From Arcticibacter eurypsychrophilus (lineage in GTDB: Bacteria; Bacteroidota; Bacteroidia; Sphingobacteriales; Sphingobacteriaceae), in the NCBI RefSeq assembly GCF_001730525.1, contig NZ_MDFN01000013.1, positions 1 through 64,000 of the forward strand: a stretch of DNA of 64,000 nt, read 5' to 3'. Positions 8,507-17,169 of this stretch are shown here, piece after piece. The stretch's first letter is position 1, and every line of letters begins with the position of its first letter. Both the position numbers and the translations under genes were made by a program. A model generated the notes under the pieces. The model was not told where the DNA came from. It did no database searches and saw only the letters and a list, made by a program, of their open reading frames with translations.

Positions 8507-8615
8507 TATAGGGAATTATGCAATTTCCGAAATAGCTAAAAGGCTACAGATGCCCATAGCCACTTGTTATCGATATTTAAGATATGTAAAAGAGAGCAAG
8601 GCAAGTGACGTTTGA
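8507..8615 (+). pseudogene. Serine resolvase C-terminal fragment
   Basis: From 8508 the plus strand reads IGNYAISEIAKRLQMPIA and continues TCYRYLRYVKES to a TGA at 8613-8615. This is the C-terminal helix-turn-helix of a serine resolvase. Its upstream part is cut by the transposon end R1. It is not the missing piece of the resolvase at 1566-2109, which keeps its own different helix-turn-helix. Too short to be functional. Confidence 0.8.
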
Positions 8616-8718
8616 TATAAACTGCAGAGCCGTGATCTTTTCACCAATCGGAAATCTTATATAAAAAGGGTAAACGGTGCAGAAGGAACGTTTTATAATA
8701 CGAAGTAAGAAATAGATC

Positions 8719-8768
8719 TTTCATGAATTCGTTTTGGCCAAATACACGAATTCGTTTTAACCATTATC
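8719..8768. repeat. Second transposon right end (R2)
   Basis: Two CATGAATTCG / CACGAATTCG units 23 bp apart are separated by TTTTGGCCAAATA and followed by TTTTAACCATTATCA. The preceding 60 bp (GGTAAACG...AGAAGGAACG...TAAGAAATAG) align with the inner flank of R1. It is therefore the end of a related but distinct element that presumably carried the resolvase fragment at 8507-8615. Confidence 0.8.
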
Positions 8769-9118
8769 AATATAACTAATTAAACCCTCATTTAAGTTGC
8801 CATTTAGCCTCTCTAAAATTCAAACCCGAAGAAGAAAATCATGAAAACCAATAAGAACATTAAGATGATGTAAATGTAAACCCGTATGAATTATTATTCA
8901 TGTAAAGGTAGATCTGTTTAACTGTCCGTTTTCTGTAAGGTATTTTCAGCTTGAGAAGTATATAATGATACTGATAAGATAGCAGTATGAATCCGGTATA
9001 AGTCCGACTGTAGGGTCTTTAAGTCGGACTTTCACCGGATTTATACCCGAATTATTTTGCTACAAATAACATCCATGTTATAAGAAGAACAGATTAAAAT
9101 CATGAGATTCCTATCTCC
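8769..9118. other. Intergenic stretch, junction of island and core genes
   Basis: No gene is visible in these 350 bases. They are AT-rich up to about 8985 and contain one strong hairpin (8990-9047) near the end of the permease gene. The boundary between the accessory island and conserved chromosomal genes lies in here. Confidence 0.6.
8990..9047. terminator. Strong hairpin with alternative outer pairing
   Basis: AGTCCGACT (9001-9009) pairs with AGTCGGACT (9022-9030). Outside it, AATCCGGT (8990-8997) can pair with ACCGGATT (9034-9041), while the overlapping GGTATAA (8995-9001) can pair with TTATACC (9041-9047). It lies 70 bases beyond the permease stop codon and probably terminates that minus-strand transcript. 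Confidence 0.5.
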
Positions 9119-11668
9119 CTATATCTCTTTCCTCAGCACTTCTAAAGGCGATCCGTTTAAGCTGCTCCGGCTATTAAACAAACCGATGGCAACCGTTAAC
9201 AAACAGACAGAGAAAAAGAGGATCAGAACAGGGATTAACTGAGGCGAAAAATCGGTCTCGAAATTGTACTTCGCTAAAGCCCAAGCTGCGGCAAATGACA
9301 ATATGATCCCTGTGAATGCAGCAAATGCACCCAGGAAAAAATATTCCATTCCAGTGATGACCAAGATCTGCCTGCTACTGGCACCCATTGTACGCAATAA
9401 AACGACCTCCCTCGACCGCTGGTATTTACTGATCAACACCGAGGTAATCAGTACCACGATGCCGGTTATGATGCTAAAACCAGCCATAAAACGAATTACA
9501 AAACCAATCTTACCCATAATCTCATCCAGAATATTCAATACCAGGTTCAGATCGATAATGGATACATTGGGAAAATTACGAATCACCGCCTGCTGAAAGG
9601 AAGCGGCTTGTTCAGGTGTGTTTAAACGCGTAATAAGCACATGAAATTGCGGGGCACTTTCCAGTACACCTGCAGGAAAAACAACCCTAAAATTGGTTTG
9701 TATGTTATTCCAATCCACTTCTCTGAGACTTCCTACTACGACAGGAATTGGGGCACCCTGCACATTGAATATCATTTTATCTCCGATCTTCACATGTAAG
9801 CGCTCTGCATACTTACTTTCCAGAGAGATTACAATATCTTTATCATTCTCATTAAACTGACCCACCCATTTACCCGCTGTGATTTTTTCCGTTGGTGTAA
9901 GATCTTTGCGGAAGGTCGCCCTAATTTCCGAATTGTAGGACCGATAGGAAAGGTCTAGACTAGAGTCCTTCCTTGCCTGTGTAGCCGTGATTCCACGAAT
10001 TTCTTCAATGCGCATAGTCACGATAGGAACCTGTTGGATCACAGGGAGGTGAAAGCTTTTTGTGAGGCTTGCAACGGCTGTTTTTTGTGAAGTTTGGATA
10101 TCAAAAAGCACCATATTGGGCTTATTTTCACTCGATGAGCTGGATACCTTTTTTATGAGAACATCCTGCACCAGGAGCAGCGTCCCGATAAATGAGGTAC
10201 CCAAACCGATGCAGACAATCAGGATTAAAGTCTGATTGTTAGGCCGGAATAAATTAGATAAACCTTGTCGCCACAAATAACTCCAGGACTCTGGGAAATA
10301 TGCTCTAACGAGCCAGATCAGCAATTGTGCAATACCTGCCAGAATCAAAAAGGCAACAACGATCCCACCTGTAAAAAAGAGGGCTTGTTTAACTTCTCTC
10401 AACTGCAGGTAACTGAATCCGGCCATGAAGGCAATAATTGCTAAGTAAACAACCCATTTTAAAGGGTCCTGAGCTGTTTTATCTTCACTAAGGCCTGCCC
10501 TAAGCGTGTTTAAAGGTGATACTTTTCGTACCGCAAGCAGGGGAAGCAATGAAAACAAGAAAGAAACAATCAATCCGGTTACAATCCCTTGCAGGATGGC
10601 CATAGGAGATATGCGGGAAGTAATTTCCAGAGGAAGAAAGTCTTTGAGTACCAGAGGAAGAACCTGCTGGATCGCGGTGCCGAGTAAAGCGCCAAGGATG
10701 GAACCAACAAAGCCGATAACTACGATCTGGATCAGGTAAATCAGGAAAGCCTGAGAAGCTGTGGCACCCAGACAACGTAAAATGGAAACCGATGCTAACT
10801 TTTCGCGGACGTAAATATGCACAGCACTAGCCACGCCAATACAGCCAAGTAAAAGAGCAACGAAACCAACGAGCGACAAGAATTTGGTCATGTTGCGGAA
10901 AGAATCGCCCGTATTCTCCTTTCTTGATTCAATAGTTTCCACTTCCATGGACGCCTTTTCTGCTTTCTTTCTGATTGTTTTGAGTTCCCGGGCTAGTTGC
11001 TCCGGACGGTTATACTTATAATAATAGGTATAGTTGATTCTACTCCCTTTTTGGAGCAAACCGGTTTTTTCAAGTGTAGCAAGAGGAATATATATAATGG
11101 GTGCGATCGCGGATGAAAAACCAGTTTGACCGGGTGCCCCGTTCAGGGTGCCTACTATGGCAAAAGTTTCGTTGCCAAGTTTAATTGAATCTCCATTTGC
11201 AGCACCATATTGGAGCATCAGTGTTTTGTCTACTAAAGCATGGCTACCTGTTTTAAATGTTTGTGCTGCAGAGGCAGGACTCGTTTCGATCTCCCCATAA
11301 TAAGGAAAACCACCTTCAAGAGCGCGTACCTGTACCAGTCGGCTAGCTCCACTTCGGGTAAAAAGCACCATGGAGGCGAAGCTTCTCTCTGTAGAACGGG
11401 CATCACCTAGCTTGGATAGATAGGTAATGATTTGATTTGAAGGCTTTTGATTGTCAGAAACAATAAGATCAGCGCCTGTCAAACTTGCCGCCTGAATGGT
11501 AATATCCCTATTTAAATTATCACCAAAGGAATAGATTGCAACCAGTGCCGCGATGCCCAGGATTATGGAAGAAATAAAGAGAAATAAACGCGACCTGCTT
11601 CTTCGGCTATCCCGCCAGGCCATTTTAAAGAGCCATGCCGTTTGATCTTTCATGCTCTTAGGATTCAT
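9119..11668 (-). CDS. ABC transporter permease, FtsX/YbbP type
   Basis: The 849-residue inner-membrane protein has an N-terminal membrane segment (about 24-45). A large periplasmic domain follows, then an FtsX-like three-helix block (about 260-390), further central helices, a second periplasmic domain and a second FtsX-like block at the C-terminus (about 715-840, with SREVVLLRTMGAS). This duplicated layout is that of E. coli YbbP. Such permeases work with a LolD/YbbA-type ATPase on lipids or lipoproteins in the envelope rather than classical uptake; the substrate is not known here. It overlaps the ATPase gene by 11 bases, and tesA is divergent on the other side, the same neighbourhood as in E. 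coli. Confidence 0.85.
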   Translation of the reverse strand: MNPKSMKDQTAWLFKMAWRDSRRSRSRLFLFISSIILGIAALVAIYSFGDNLNRDITIQAASLTGADLIVSDNQKPSNQIITYLSKLGDARSTERSFASMVLFTRSGASRLVQVRALEGGFPYYGEIETSPASAAQTFKTGSHALVDKTLMLQYGAANGDSIKLGNETFAIVGTLNGAPGQTGFSSAIAPIIYIPLATLEKTGLLQKGSRINYTYYYKYNRPEQLARELKTIRKKAEKASMEVETIESRKENTGDSFRNMTKFLSLVGFVALLLGCIGVASAVHIYVREKLASVSILRCLGATASQAFLIYLIQIVVIGFVGSILGALLGTAIQQVLPLVLKDFLPLEITSRISPMAILQGIVTGLIVSFLFSLLPLLAVRKVSPLNTLRAGLSEDKTAQDPLKWVVYLAIIAFMAGFSYLQLREVKQALFFTGGIVVAFLILAGIAQLLIWLVRAYFPESWSYLWRQGLSNLFRPNNQTLILIVCIGLGTSFIGTLLLVQDVLIKKVSSSSSENKPNMVLFDIQTSQKTAVASLTKSFHLPVIQQVPIVTMRIEEIRGITATQARKDSSLDLSYRSYNSEIRATFRKDLTPTEKITAGKWVGQFNENDKDIVISLESKYAERLHVKIGDKMIFNVQGAPIPVVVGSLREVDWNNIQTNFRVVFPAGVLESAPQFHVLITRLNTPEQAASFQQAVIRNFPNVSIIDLNLVLNILDEIMGKIGFVIRFMAGFSIITGIVVLITSVLISKYQRSREVVLLRTMGASSRQILVITGMEYFFLGAFAAFTGIILSFAAAWALAKYNFETDFSPQLIPVLILFFSVCLLTVAIGLFNSRSSLNGSPLEVLRKEI

Positions 11669-12362
11669 TTTCGGAAGAAATTACAGGTTGATCAGATACA
11701 ATTGCACCTCCCTTAATCCGGATGATGCGCTGAGTTCTTGCAGCTAGCTCGAGGTCGTGTGTAACCAGTATTAAGGTAGTCCCTGCTTCGCGGTTCAGTT
11801 CGAAGATGAGTTTAATGATCTTTTCACTGGTTTCGGCATCTAAATTCCCTGTAGGCTCATCTGCAAAAAGAATTTGTGGACGATTGGAAAAAGCACGGGC
11901 TAAGGCCACGCGTTGTTGCTCACCACCGGATAGCTGGGCTGGATAATGATGCCCTCGATCAGAAAGACCAACTTTTTCAAGCAGATCAAGCGCTACTGGC
12001 CTGATATTCTTTTCACCCCGGAGTTCCAATGGAACCATTACATTTTCTAACACGGTAAGTGTAGGCAGCAGTTGAAAATTCTGAAAAATGAAACCGGTGT
12101 ACTGACTTCTTACCTGCGCCTTTTGATCTTCATTTAATTGATCGATCCGAATATCATTAATCATCACAGAGCCTGTTGTGGAAGTATCTAAACCTGCACA
12201 GAGTCCAAGTAACGTGGTCTTCCCACTTCCCGAAGGGCCTACAATGGATACGGTGGCGCCCCGCTCGACGGAAAAACTTACATCGTGTAATACAGTAAGC
12301 GTTTGTCCGGCTCCTTTATAAACTTTACTGAGATGCTCAACTGTTAATATATTTTCTGCCAT
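11658..12362 (-). CDS. ABC transporter ATP-binding protein, YbbA/LolD type
   Basis: This 234-residue ATPase has Walker A GPSGSGKTT (about residues 40-48), Q-loop FQNFQLLP, signature LSGGEQQR, Walker B LFADEP and the switch His in VTHD. The sequence is of the MacB/LolD/YbbA group, partner of FtsX-type permeases. Its 3' end overlaps the permease gene by 11 bases, so the pair is co-translated. The 62-base gap to the divergent esterase gene must contain both promoters. Energy coupling for envelope lipid or lipoprotein handling is inferred from the family. Confidence 0.9.
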   Translation of the reverse strand: MAENILTVEHLSKVYKGAGQTLTVLHDVSFSVERGATVSIVGPSGSGKTTLLGLCAGLDTSTTGSVMINDIRIDQLNEDQKAQVRSQYTGFIFQNFQLLPTLTVLENVMVPLELRGEKNIRPVALDLLEKVGLSDRGHHYPAQLSGGEQQRVALARAFSNRPQILFADEPTGNLDAETSEKIIKLIFELNREAGTTLILVTHDLELAARTQRIIRIKGGAIVSDQPVISSENES

Positions 12363-12424
12363 TTAAACTAAACATAGATGTTCCTGTTTAAAATGAAGCT
12401 TTTATTTAACTTTAGGACATTATT

Positions 12425-13105
12425 ATGAAAAAACTATTCTTCTATTTATCTCTTATTCTAATTGCAACGAGCTGCACGAACAGAAATATGGATCAAAAAA
12501 AGGCTGCAAATGAAGCTTCAAACCAAAACAATACTAGCGAGAAACGAGAAACTAAAAATATATTATTCTTTGGGAACAGTCTTACTGCGGGTTACGGTCT
12601 GGAGGATCCTTCAAGTGAGTCCTTCCCTTCCTTAATACAGGAGAAAATAGATTCGTTAAAGCTGAGTTACAAGGCTATCAACGCTGGTTTAAGTGGTGAA
12701 ACTACTGCCGGAGGAAAGGGGCGGATTGGATGGCTTTTACGTACACATGTGGATGTTTTTGTGCTGGAATTAGGAGCAAATGATGGTTTGAGAGGCTTGC
12801 CGGTAACCGAAACGATTAAAAACCTGCAGTCGATAGTGGACACCGTTAAAGCGAAATATCCGGATGCAAAATTAGTTTTATTGGGCATGAAAGTGCCACC
12901 AAATATGGGAGGACGTTATGCTGCTGATTTTAATGCTGTATTTAAAACCATAGCAGATAAGAATAATATGCTACTTGTCCCTTTTTTATTGGAGAATGTA
13001 GCTGGGATTCCAAAACTCAATTTGAAAGATGGCATTCATCCAACTGCTCCCGGACAGAAAATAGTGGCAGAAAATGTGTGGAAAGAGTTGAAGAATATAC
13101 TGTAA
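12425..13105 (+). CDS. tesA: SGNH/GDSL arylesterase / lysophospholipase lipoprotein (TesA-like)
   Basis: The 226-residue protein has a lipoprotein signal (LILIATSC, Cys at about residue 17). A short polar linker and an SGNH hydrolase domain follow: block I FFGNSLTAGYGL with the nucleophile Ser, block II GLSGETTAGG, block III ELGANDGLRG and block V DGIHPTAPGQ with catalytic Asp and His. The block I residue before Ser is Asn instead of the usual Asp of GDSL, an uncommon substitution. E. coli TesA is a periplasmic thioesterase/lysophospholipase; here it would be membrane-anchored. It is divergent from the ABC pair, as in E. coli. It ends one base before the convergent sensor-kinase gene. Confidence 0.85.
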   Translation: MKKLFFYLSLILIATSCTNRNMDQKKAANEASNQNNTSEKRETKNILFFGNSLTAGYGLEDPSSESFPSLIQEKIDSLKLSYKAINAGLSGETTAGGKGRIGWLLRTHVDVFVLELGANDGLRGLPVTETIKNLQSIVDTVKAKYPDAKLVLLGMKVPPNMGGRYAADFNAVFKTIADKNNMLLVPFLLENVAGIPKLNLKDGIHPTAPGQKIVAENVWKELKNIL

Positions 13106-13106
13106 A

Positions 13107-15869
13107 TCAGTTCGTTTTCTCTAGAAATGGCCTTATTTTGGTAAAAAGATCAGCAGGCACAAATGGTTTCCAAACAAAATCGTTCATGCCTTTATCTGTT
13201 AATTCCTTTTTGCTAATATCCAACTTACTAGCAGTTAAAGCGATGATAGGAAGCTTTTTATATTTCTCTTCGGGTAATGCCCTGATATGCAGACAAGCTT
13301 CATAACCGTCCATAATAGGCATGTGGAGATCCATTAATACCAGATCGTACTTTTTCAGTTGAACCATGTCTAAAGCTTCTCGTCCATTCTCAGCAAACTC
13401 ACTCACGATCTCCCATCTTTTTAATACCTTTTGCACTACCATCCTATTAATGGGATTATCATCTACAACTAATACAAGGGAAGGGAGTGGTTTTTCTATA
13501 ACTAATTCTACTATATCTTCTGAAGACCGGTCTGTGCGTAAAAAAGGGATGGTAAAATAGAAGCAAGAGCCCTTGTCTTTTTCACTTTTTACATAGATTT
13601 CTGAGTGATGGATATGCAAAAGTTTCCGGGTTATCGCTAAGCCCAAACCAGTTCCTCCATATTTCCGGGTAGTGTCAGAACTTGCCTGGGCATAGGATTC
13701 AAAAATATATTTGAGTTTGTCGTTGCTTATTCCTATCCCGGTGTCTGTTACCTCAAATTTAATGGTAACCGTTGTATCATTTTCACACTTTAAAGAAAGA
13801 TTGACCTTAATTTCTCCTTTTTCAGTAAATTTAATGGCATTTCCAAGGAGGTTGATCAGGATCTGAAATAAGCGGGTTTTGTCTGCTTGTACATATTGAG
13901 GGATGCGGGGATCGATATGATAATGCAGCATAACATTATTTCTATTAACACGAAAATACATCGTTTCAACTGTAGAACTAATGAATTTACTGATATCAAC
14001 TGATCTCGATTCCAGTTCTACATTGCCGGTTTCAAGCTTGTTAAAATCAAGTACATCATTGATTAAAGCGAGCAAGTTTTCAGATGAAAACTTTAGCACA
14101 TCCAGGTTTTCTATTTGATGTTCCTGTGGCTTATCCTCTAAAAGGATTTGAGTCATACCAATAATCGCATTTAAAGGAGTGCGAATTTCATGACTCATCA
14201 CAGATAGAAAAGTCTCCTTTGCTTTCGCTAATTTAATAGCCTCTTCCCGGGCGTGTATAAGTTCAGCTTCCACTTTTTTCCTTTCCGTAATGTTGACACC
14301 AATGCATAATTGACGCTCCAAATCTCCTGAAGAGTTAAAGATGGGTGTATTCGAAATGTATAACCATATCTTGCTTCCATCCTTTTTATAAAAAAGATTA
14401 TCGATCTCATAAGGTTTTCTATTATCAAAAGCCGTTACTGCTTTCGAAATCAGTGACATATCCGTTTCTGGGCCCAATAGAAGACTTCCTATTTTTTTTC
14501 CTTTTAATTCGGCTAAAGTGTATCCTAAAGTTTGTTCAAACGCTTCATTAACCCAAAGCACCTGATCCTCTTTATCACGAATAAGAATTCCTACGGTTGA
14601 CTTGCTAGCTGCCAAACTTAAAGTTTGGAGTTCGATCTCCGCATTTTTATGATTAGTCACATCAGTTACTATCTCAATACTATTGATAGCCTCCCCTTTT
14701 TCATTCAAGATGATGGAATTCATTACAGAGAACCACCTTGGTTCACCATCTTTACGATAGGACAAAACATCTATATTATAGGACTTCTGGTCTGAGGTTT
14801 GCGTTCTTGCATATTCAATACTTTTTATATCTGTTTTTTTTCCAGAAAGAAAATCACCCAGCCTTTTGCCTAATAACTCATTCTCAGTATAACCAGTAAT
14901 CGTTTCAAATGCTTTATTTACCCAAATAACATGATTGTCAATATCATTGATAACCACGCCATTATTAACATGACACGCTACGAGGGAAAGCTGCTCGAGA
15001 CTCTGAGTTGATTTTTTATGTTCAGTAATGTCTCTTCCATTGGCAAGCCATCTTCCGTTTAAAAGCACATTACACCAGCTGTAATTGCGTACTTCATTAC
15101 TTTTGGTGACTACTCTTGTTTCCAGTTCAAATCGGCATTCTCCATTTTCAACCCTTTCTTTGATAGGAATCCATACGGCATCTCTTTCTCCGGGGATACA
15201 AAAATCCCAGATTGTTTTACCTATTAATTCATCTGCAGAATAGCCTATTATATTCTTCACCGAATCATTGATGTACTCGATCTGTCCTAACTCATTGGTG
15301 ATGCAATGTAAATCGCCGGAATTATTAAATAGTACATGAAATTCTTTTTCCTCATCAAGTAGATGCCGAAGTTCACGGTTTCGTTTTGCGGACTCCATAT
15401 GCACTAGAATTTCAGATGAAAATACCTGTAGCGTTTCGCGCTGTAAATCCGTTAGTAGTCCTGGTTTTGTATCTAAAACGCATAAAGTACCTAACCTGAA
15501 ACCTTCAGGCGAAATTAATGGCATTCCTGCGTAAAAGCGAATAGGCTCTGGTTCGGTTACAAAAGGATTTGCAGTGAAACGACTGTCCTTAAAGGTATCC
15601 GGAATTTCTAAAAGCACATCACTTTCTATAGCAAAGTTGCAAAAAGCAAATTCTCTTGATGTTTCACATAAATCAATACCTACTTTTGATTTAAACCATT
15701 GACGGTTTTCATGCAGCAAAGTAATCAGCGCAATGGGCTTCTGGCAAATTCGGGATACAAGCTTGGTGATCGAATCATATGTTATTTCGCTTTCTGTATC
15801 AAGAATTTGATAATTCTCTAATGCTTTAAGTCTCTTCGACTCTTGTTCATCTACAACATACTTATGCAT
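13107..15869 (-). CDS. Hybrid sensor histidine kinase, GAF-PAS-PAS-PAS-HisKA-HATPase-REC
   Basis: The protein of 920 residues shows no membrane segment and is likely cytosolic. A GAF domain lies at about 25-165, followed by three PAS/PAC units (about 170-290, 295-410, 415-535). The HisKA box is MSHEIRTPLNAIIG (His near 560), followed by an ATPase domain (N box INLLGNAIKFTEKG; GGTGLGLAI) and a receiver domain at about 795-915 with VDDNPINR and acceptor Asp in LVLMDLHMPIMDG. It would sense small ligands or redox state and pass phosphate within itself. No separate response regulator or Hpt gene is adjacent. It converges on tesA with a one-base gap. Confidence 0.9.
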   Translation of the reverse strand: MHKYVVDEQESKRLKALENYQILDTESEITYDSITKLVSRICQKPIALITLLHENRQWFKSKVGIDLCETSREFAFCNFAIESDVLLEIPDTFKDSRFTANPFVTEPEPIRFYAGMPLISPEGFRLGTLCVLDTKPGLLTDLQRETLQVFSSEILVHMESAKRNRELRHLLDEEKEFHVLFNNSGDLHCITNELGQIEYINDSVKNIIGYSADELIGKTIWDFCIPGERDAVWIPIKERVENGECRFELETRVVTKSNEVRNYSWCNVLLNGRWLANGRDITEHKKSTQSLEQLSLVACHVNNGVVINDIDNHVIWVNKAFETITGYTENELLGKRLGDFLSGKKTDIKSIEYARTQTSDQKSYNIDVLSYRKDGEPRWFSVMNSIILNEKGEAINSIEIVTDVTNHKNAEIELQTLSLAASKSTVGILIRDKEDQVLWVNEAFEQTLGYTLAELKGKKIGSLLLGPETDMSLISKAVTAFDNRKPYEIDNLFYKKDGSKIWLYISNTPIFNSSGDLERQLCIGVNITERKKVEAELIHAREEAIKLAKAKETFLSVMSHEIRTPLNAIIGMTQILLEDKPQEHQIENLDVLKFSSENLLALINDVLDFNKLETGNVELESRSVDISKFISSTVETMYFRVNRNNVMLHYHIDPRIPQYVQADKTRLFQILINLLGNAIKFTEKGEIKVNLSLKCENDTTVTIKFEVTDTGIGISNDKLKYIFESYAQASSDTTRKYGGTGLGLAITRKLLHIHHSEIYVKSEKDKGSCFYFTIPFLRTDRSSEDIVELVIEKPLPSLVLVVDDNPINRMVVQKVLKRWEIVSEFAENGREALDMVQLKKYDLVLMDLHMPIMDGYEACLHIRALPEEKYKKLPIIALTASKLDISKKELTDKGMNDFVWKPFVPADLFTKIRPFLEKTN

Positions 15870-16054
15870 TTGGGGACTATACGTATTAGTATACTTATAC
15901 TTTAAAACTACAAAAAAGATTTATTAAAACCACTATAGTTGATAGGGACATCGTACTATGGGAGAAATCTGATAAAAGTAGGTTCAACCAACAGCATGAT
16001 CATGGAGGCTGACAACCGTATACACGAGCATGATGAAGCTAGATTTTGACAATG

Positions 16055-16087
16055 TATGATATAATACCTTTTGATTGTTATATCATA
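16055..16087. terminator. Inverted repeat between transporter and kinase genes
   Basis: TATGATATAA (16055-16064) pairs perfectly with TTATATCATA (16078-16087), loop 13 bases, 50 bases beyond the transporter stop codon. It is AT-rich, so termination strength is uncertain. The rest of 15870-16136 shows no gene. Confidence 0.4.
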
Positions 16088-16136
16088 GCAATGTCCCGAT
16101 ATTTACCTATTTAATTTCAATATGCTTTCCAGATGC

Positions 16137-17003
16137 TTATTGAGCCCGATAAATAATAAAAATAGCAATTATAGCCAGCGCTATTCCGATTTTGTTGATC
16201 TTGCTCAGCTTTTCCTTAAATAAATAAACTCCTATCAGTGCACCCACTATGATCACACCAATATTCATTGCAGAAAAAACGACTGAGGGATTGTCCGGTA
16301 AAGCTCTATGAGCTTTTAAATAAAACAGAATGTTCCCAAAGTTGAAAACGCCCAAAATGATTCCACAAAATAGATTAATTATTCTGAATGTAGTCTTACC
16401 GATTAGTATAGCGATGACCAAAACAAGTACGGCAATTGCAAAAGCAAGCTGAAAGATTATGAACAAAGACGTAGTATAGGGGATCAACGTAAGTGCCGCT
16501 ATTTGTTTAAAAAACAGATCGATGATGCCCATTCCAACAAATACCAACAGGGGATAAAGCCAGTTTAAAACAGCACCTGTATTTTTAAGAGGTGTCTTAT
16601 GCCATGGGATCGTGCATATAATAGCTATAAAACCAATACTGATTCCAACAGATTTCAGGATTGAAACCGGCTCATTTAAGATAAGAAAGGTAAATACTAA
16701 CGGAATGAATAAGGAAAGCCGCTGTGCCAGATCTGTTCGAACAATTCCAGTGTACCGCACTGAAAGCCCAAGGATGATAAAAAGGGAAGGTAGCAGGATA
16801 GCGAGTAATACAAAAATATTTATGGGTGCTGAAGCCCAGTTAATTGCGCTGAAAGAGGGCCGGTAAAACGCATAGGTAAGCAGGGATGCAACTGCATAAT
16901 TCCATACAATAGCCTGAGGGACGCTAATTTCATATCTTCGAGCTAATTTAAGCAGGATGGATACGACTATATTGCAAGTTATGCTGAGAAGAATATAAAT
17001 CAT
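16137..17003 (-). CDS. EamA/DMT-family transporter
   Basis: The 288-residue, almost wholly hydrophobic protein has about ten predicted membrane helices in two repeats of five. The first repeat ends with an EPVS loop (FLILNEPVSILKSVG) and the second with FKEKLSKINKIGI, both typical of the drug/metabolite transporter superfamily (EamA). Such proteins exchange or export small metabolites. The substrate is unknown. It is a single gene, separated from xylA by a terminator, so a role in pentose use is not indicated. Confidence 0.8.
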   Translation of the reverse strand: MIYILLSITCNIVVSILLKLARRYEISVPQAIVWNYAVASLLTYAFYRPSFSAINWASAPINIFVLLAILLPSLFIILGLSVRYTGIVRTDLAQRLSLFIPLVFTFLILNEPVSILKSVGISIGFIAIICTIPWHKTPLKNTGAVLNWLYPLLVFVGMGIIDLFFKQIAALTLIPYTTSLFIIFQLAFAIAVLVLVIAILIGKTTFRIINLFCGIILGVFNFGNILFYLKAHRALPDNPSVVFSAMNIGVIIVGALIGVYLFKEKLSKINKIGIALAIIAIFIIYRAQ

Positions 17004-17075
17004 TTGCCAATTACAATTATTTGAGGTGTGGGCATCAAAGATAGTATAATGGCTTTGGCATTTCAGAGGTTTCTA

Positions 17076-17124
17076 TTTATCAAAAAAGGCTGAAATCTTT
17101 GATGATCCAGCCTCTTTTGATAAA
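17076..17124. terminator. Terminator after the xylose operon
   Basis: The 17-base arm at 17076-17092 (ending AAGGCTG) pairs with 17108-17124 (starting CAGCC) with one mismatch and a 15-base loop. It is flanked by A and T runs, so it can act on both strands. It lies just past the xylA stop. Confidence 0.75.
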
Positions 17125-17169
17125 CAAAATAGGTAATTAAAGAGCTATTTCGCTTGATTAGATTATCAC

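Noticed and set aside
1566-8615. The resolvase fragment at 8507 as the missing part of the resolvase at 1566
   Set aside because: Each has its own different C-terminal helix-turn-helix, so they come from two genes.
10500-10775. Overlapping frames inside the FtsX-like permease gene on both strands
   Set aside because: They lie in other frames of a strong, full-length gene and show no family features.
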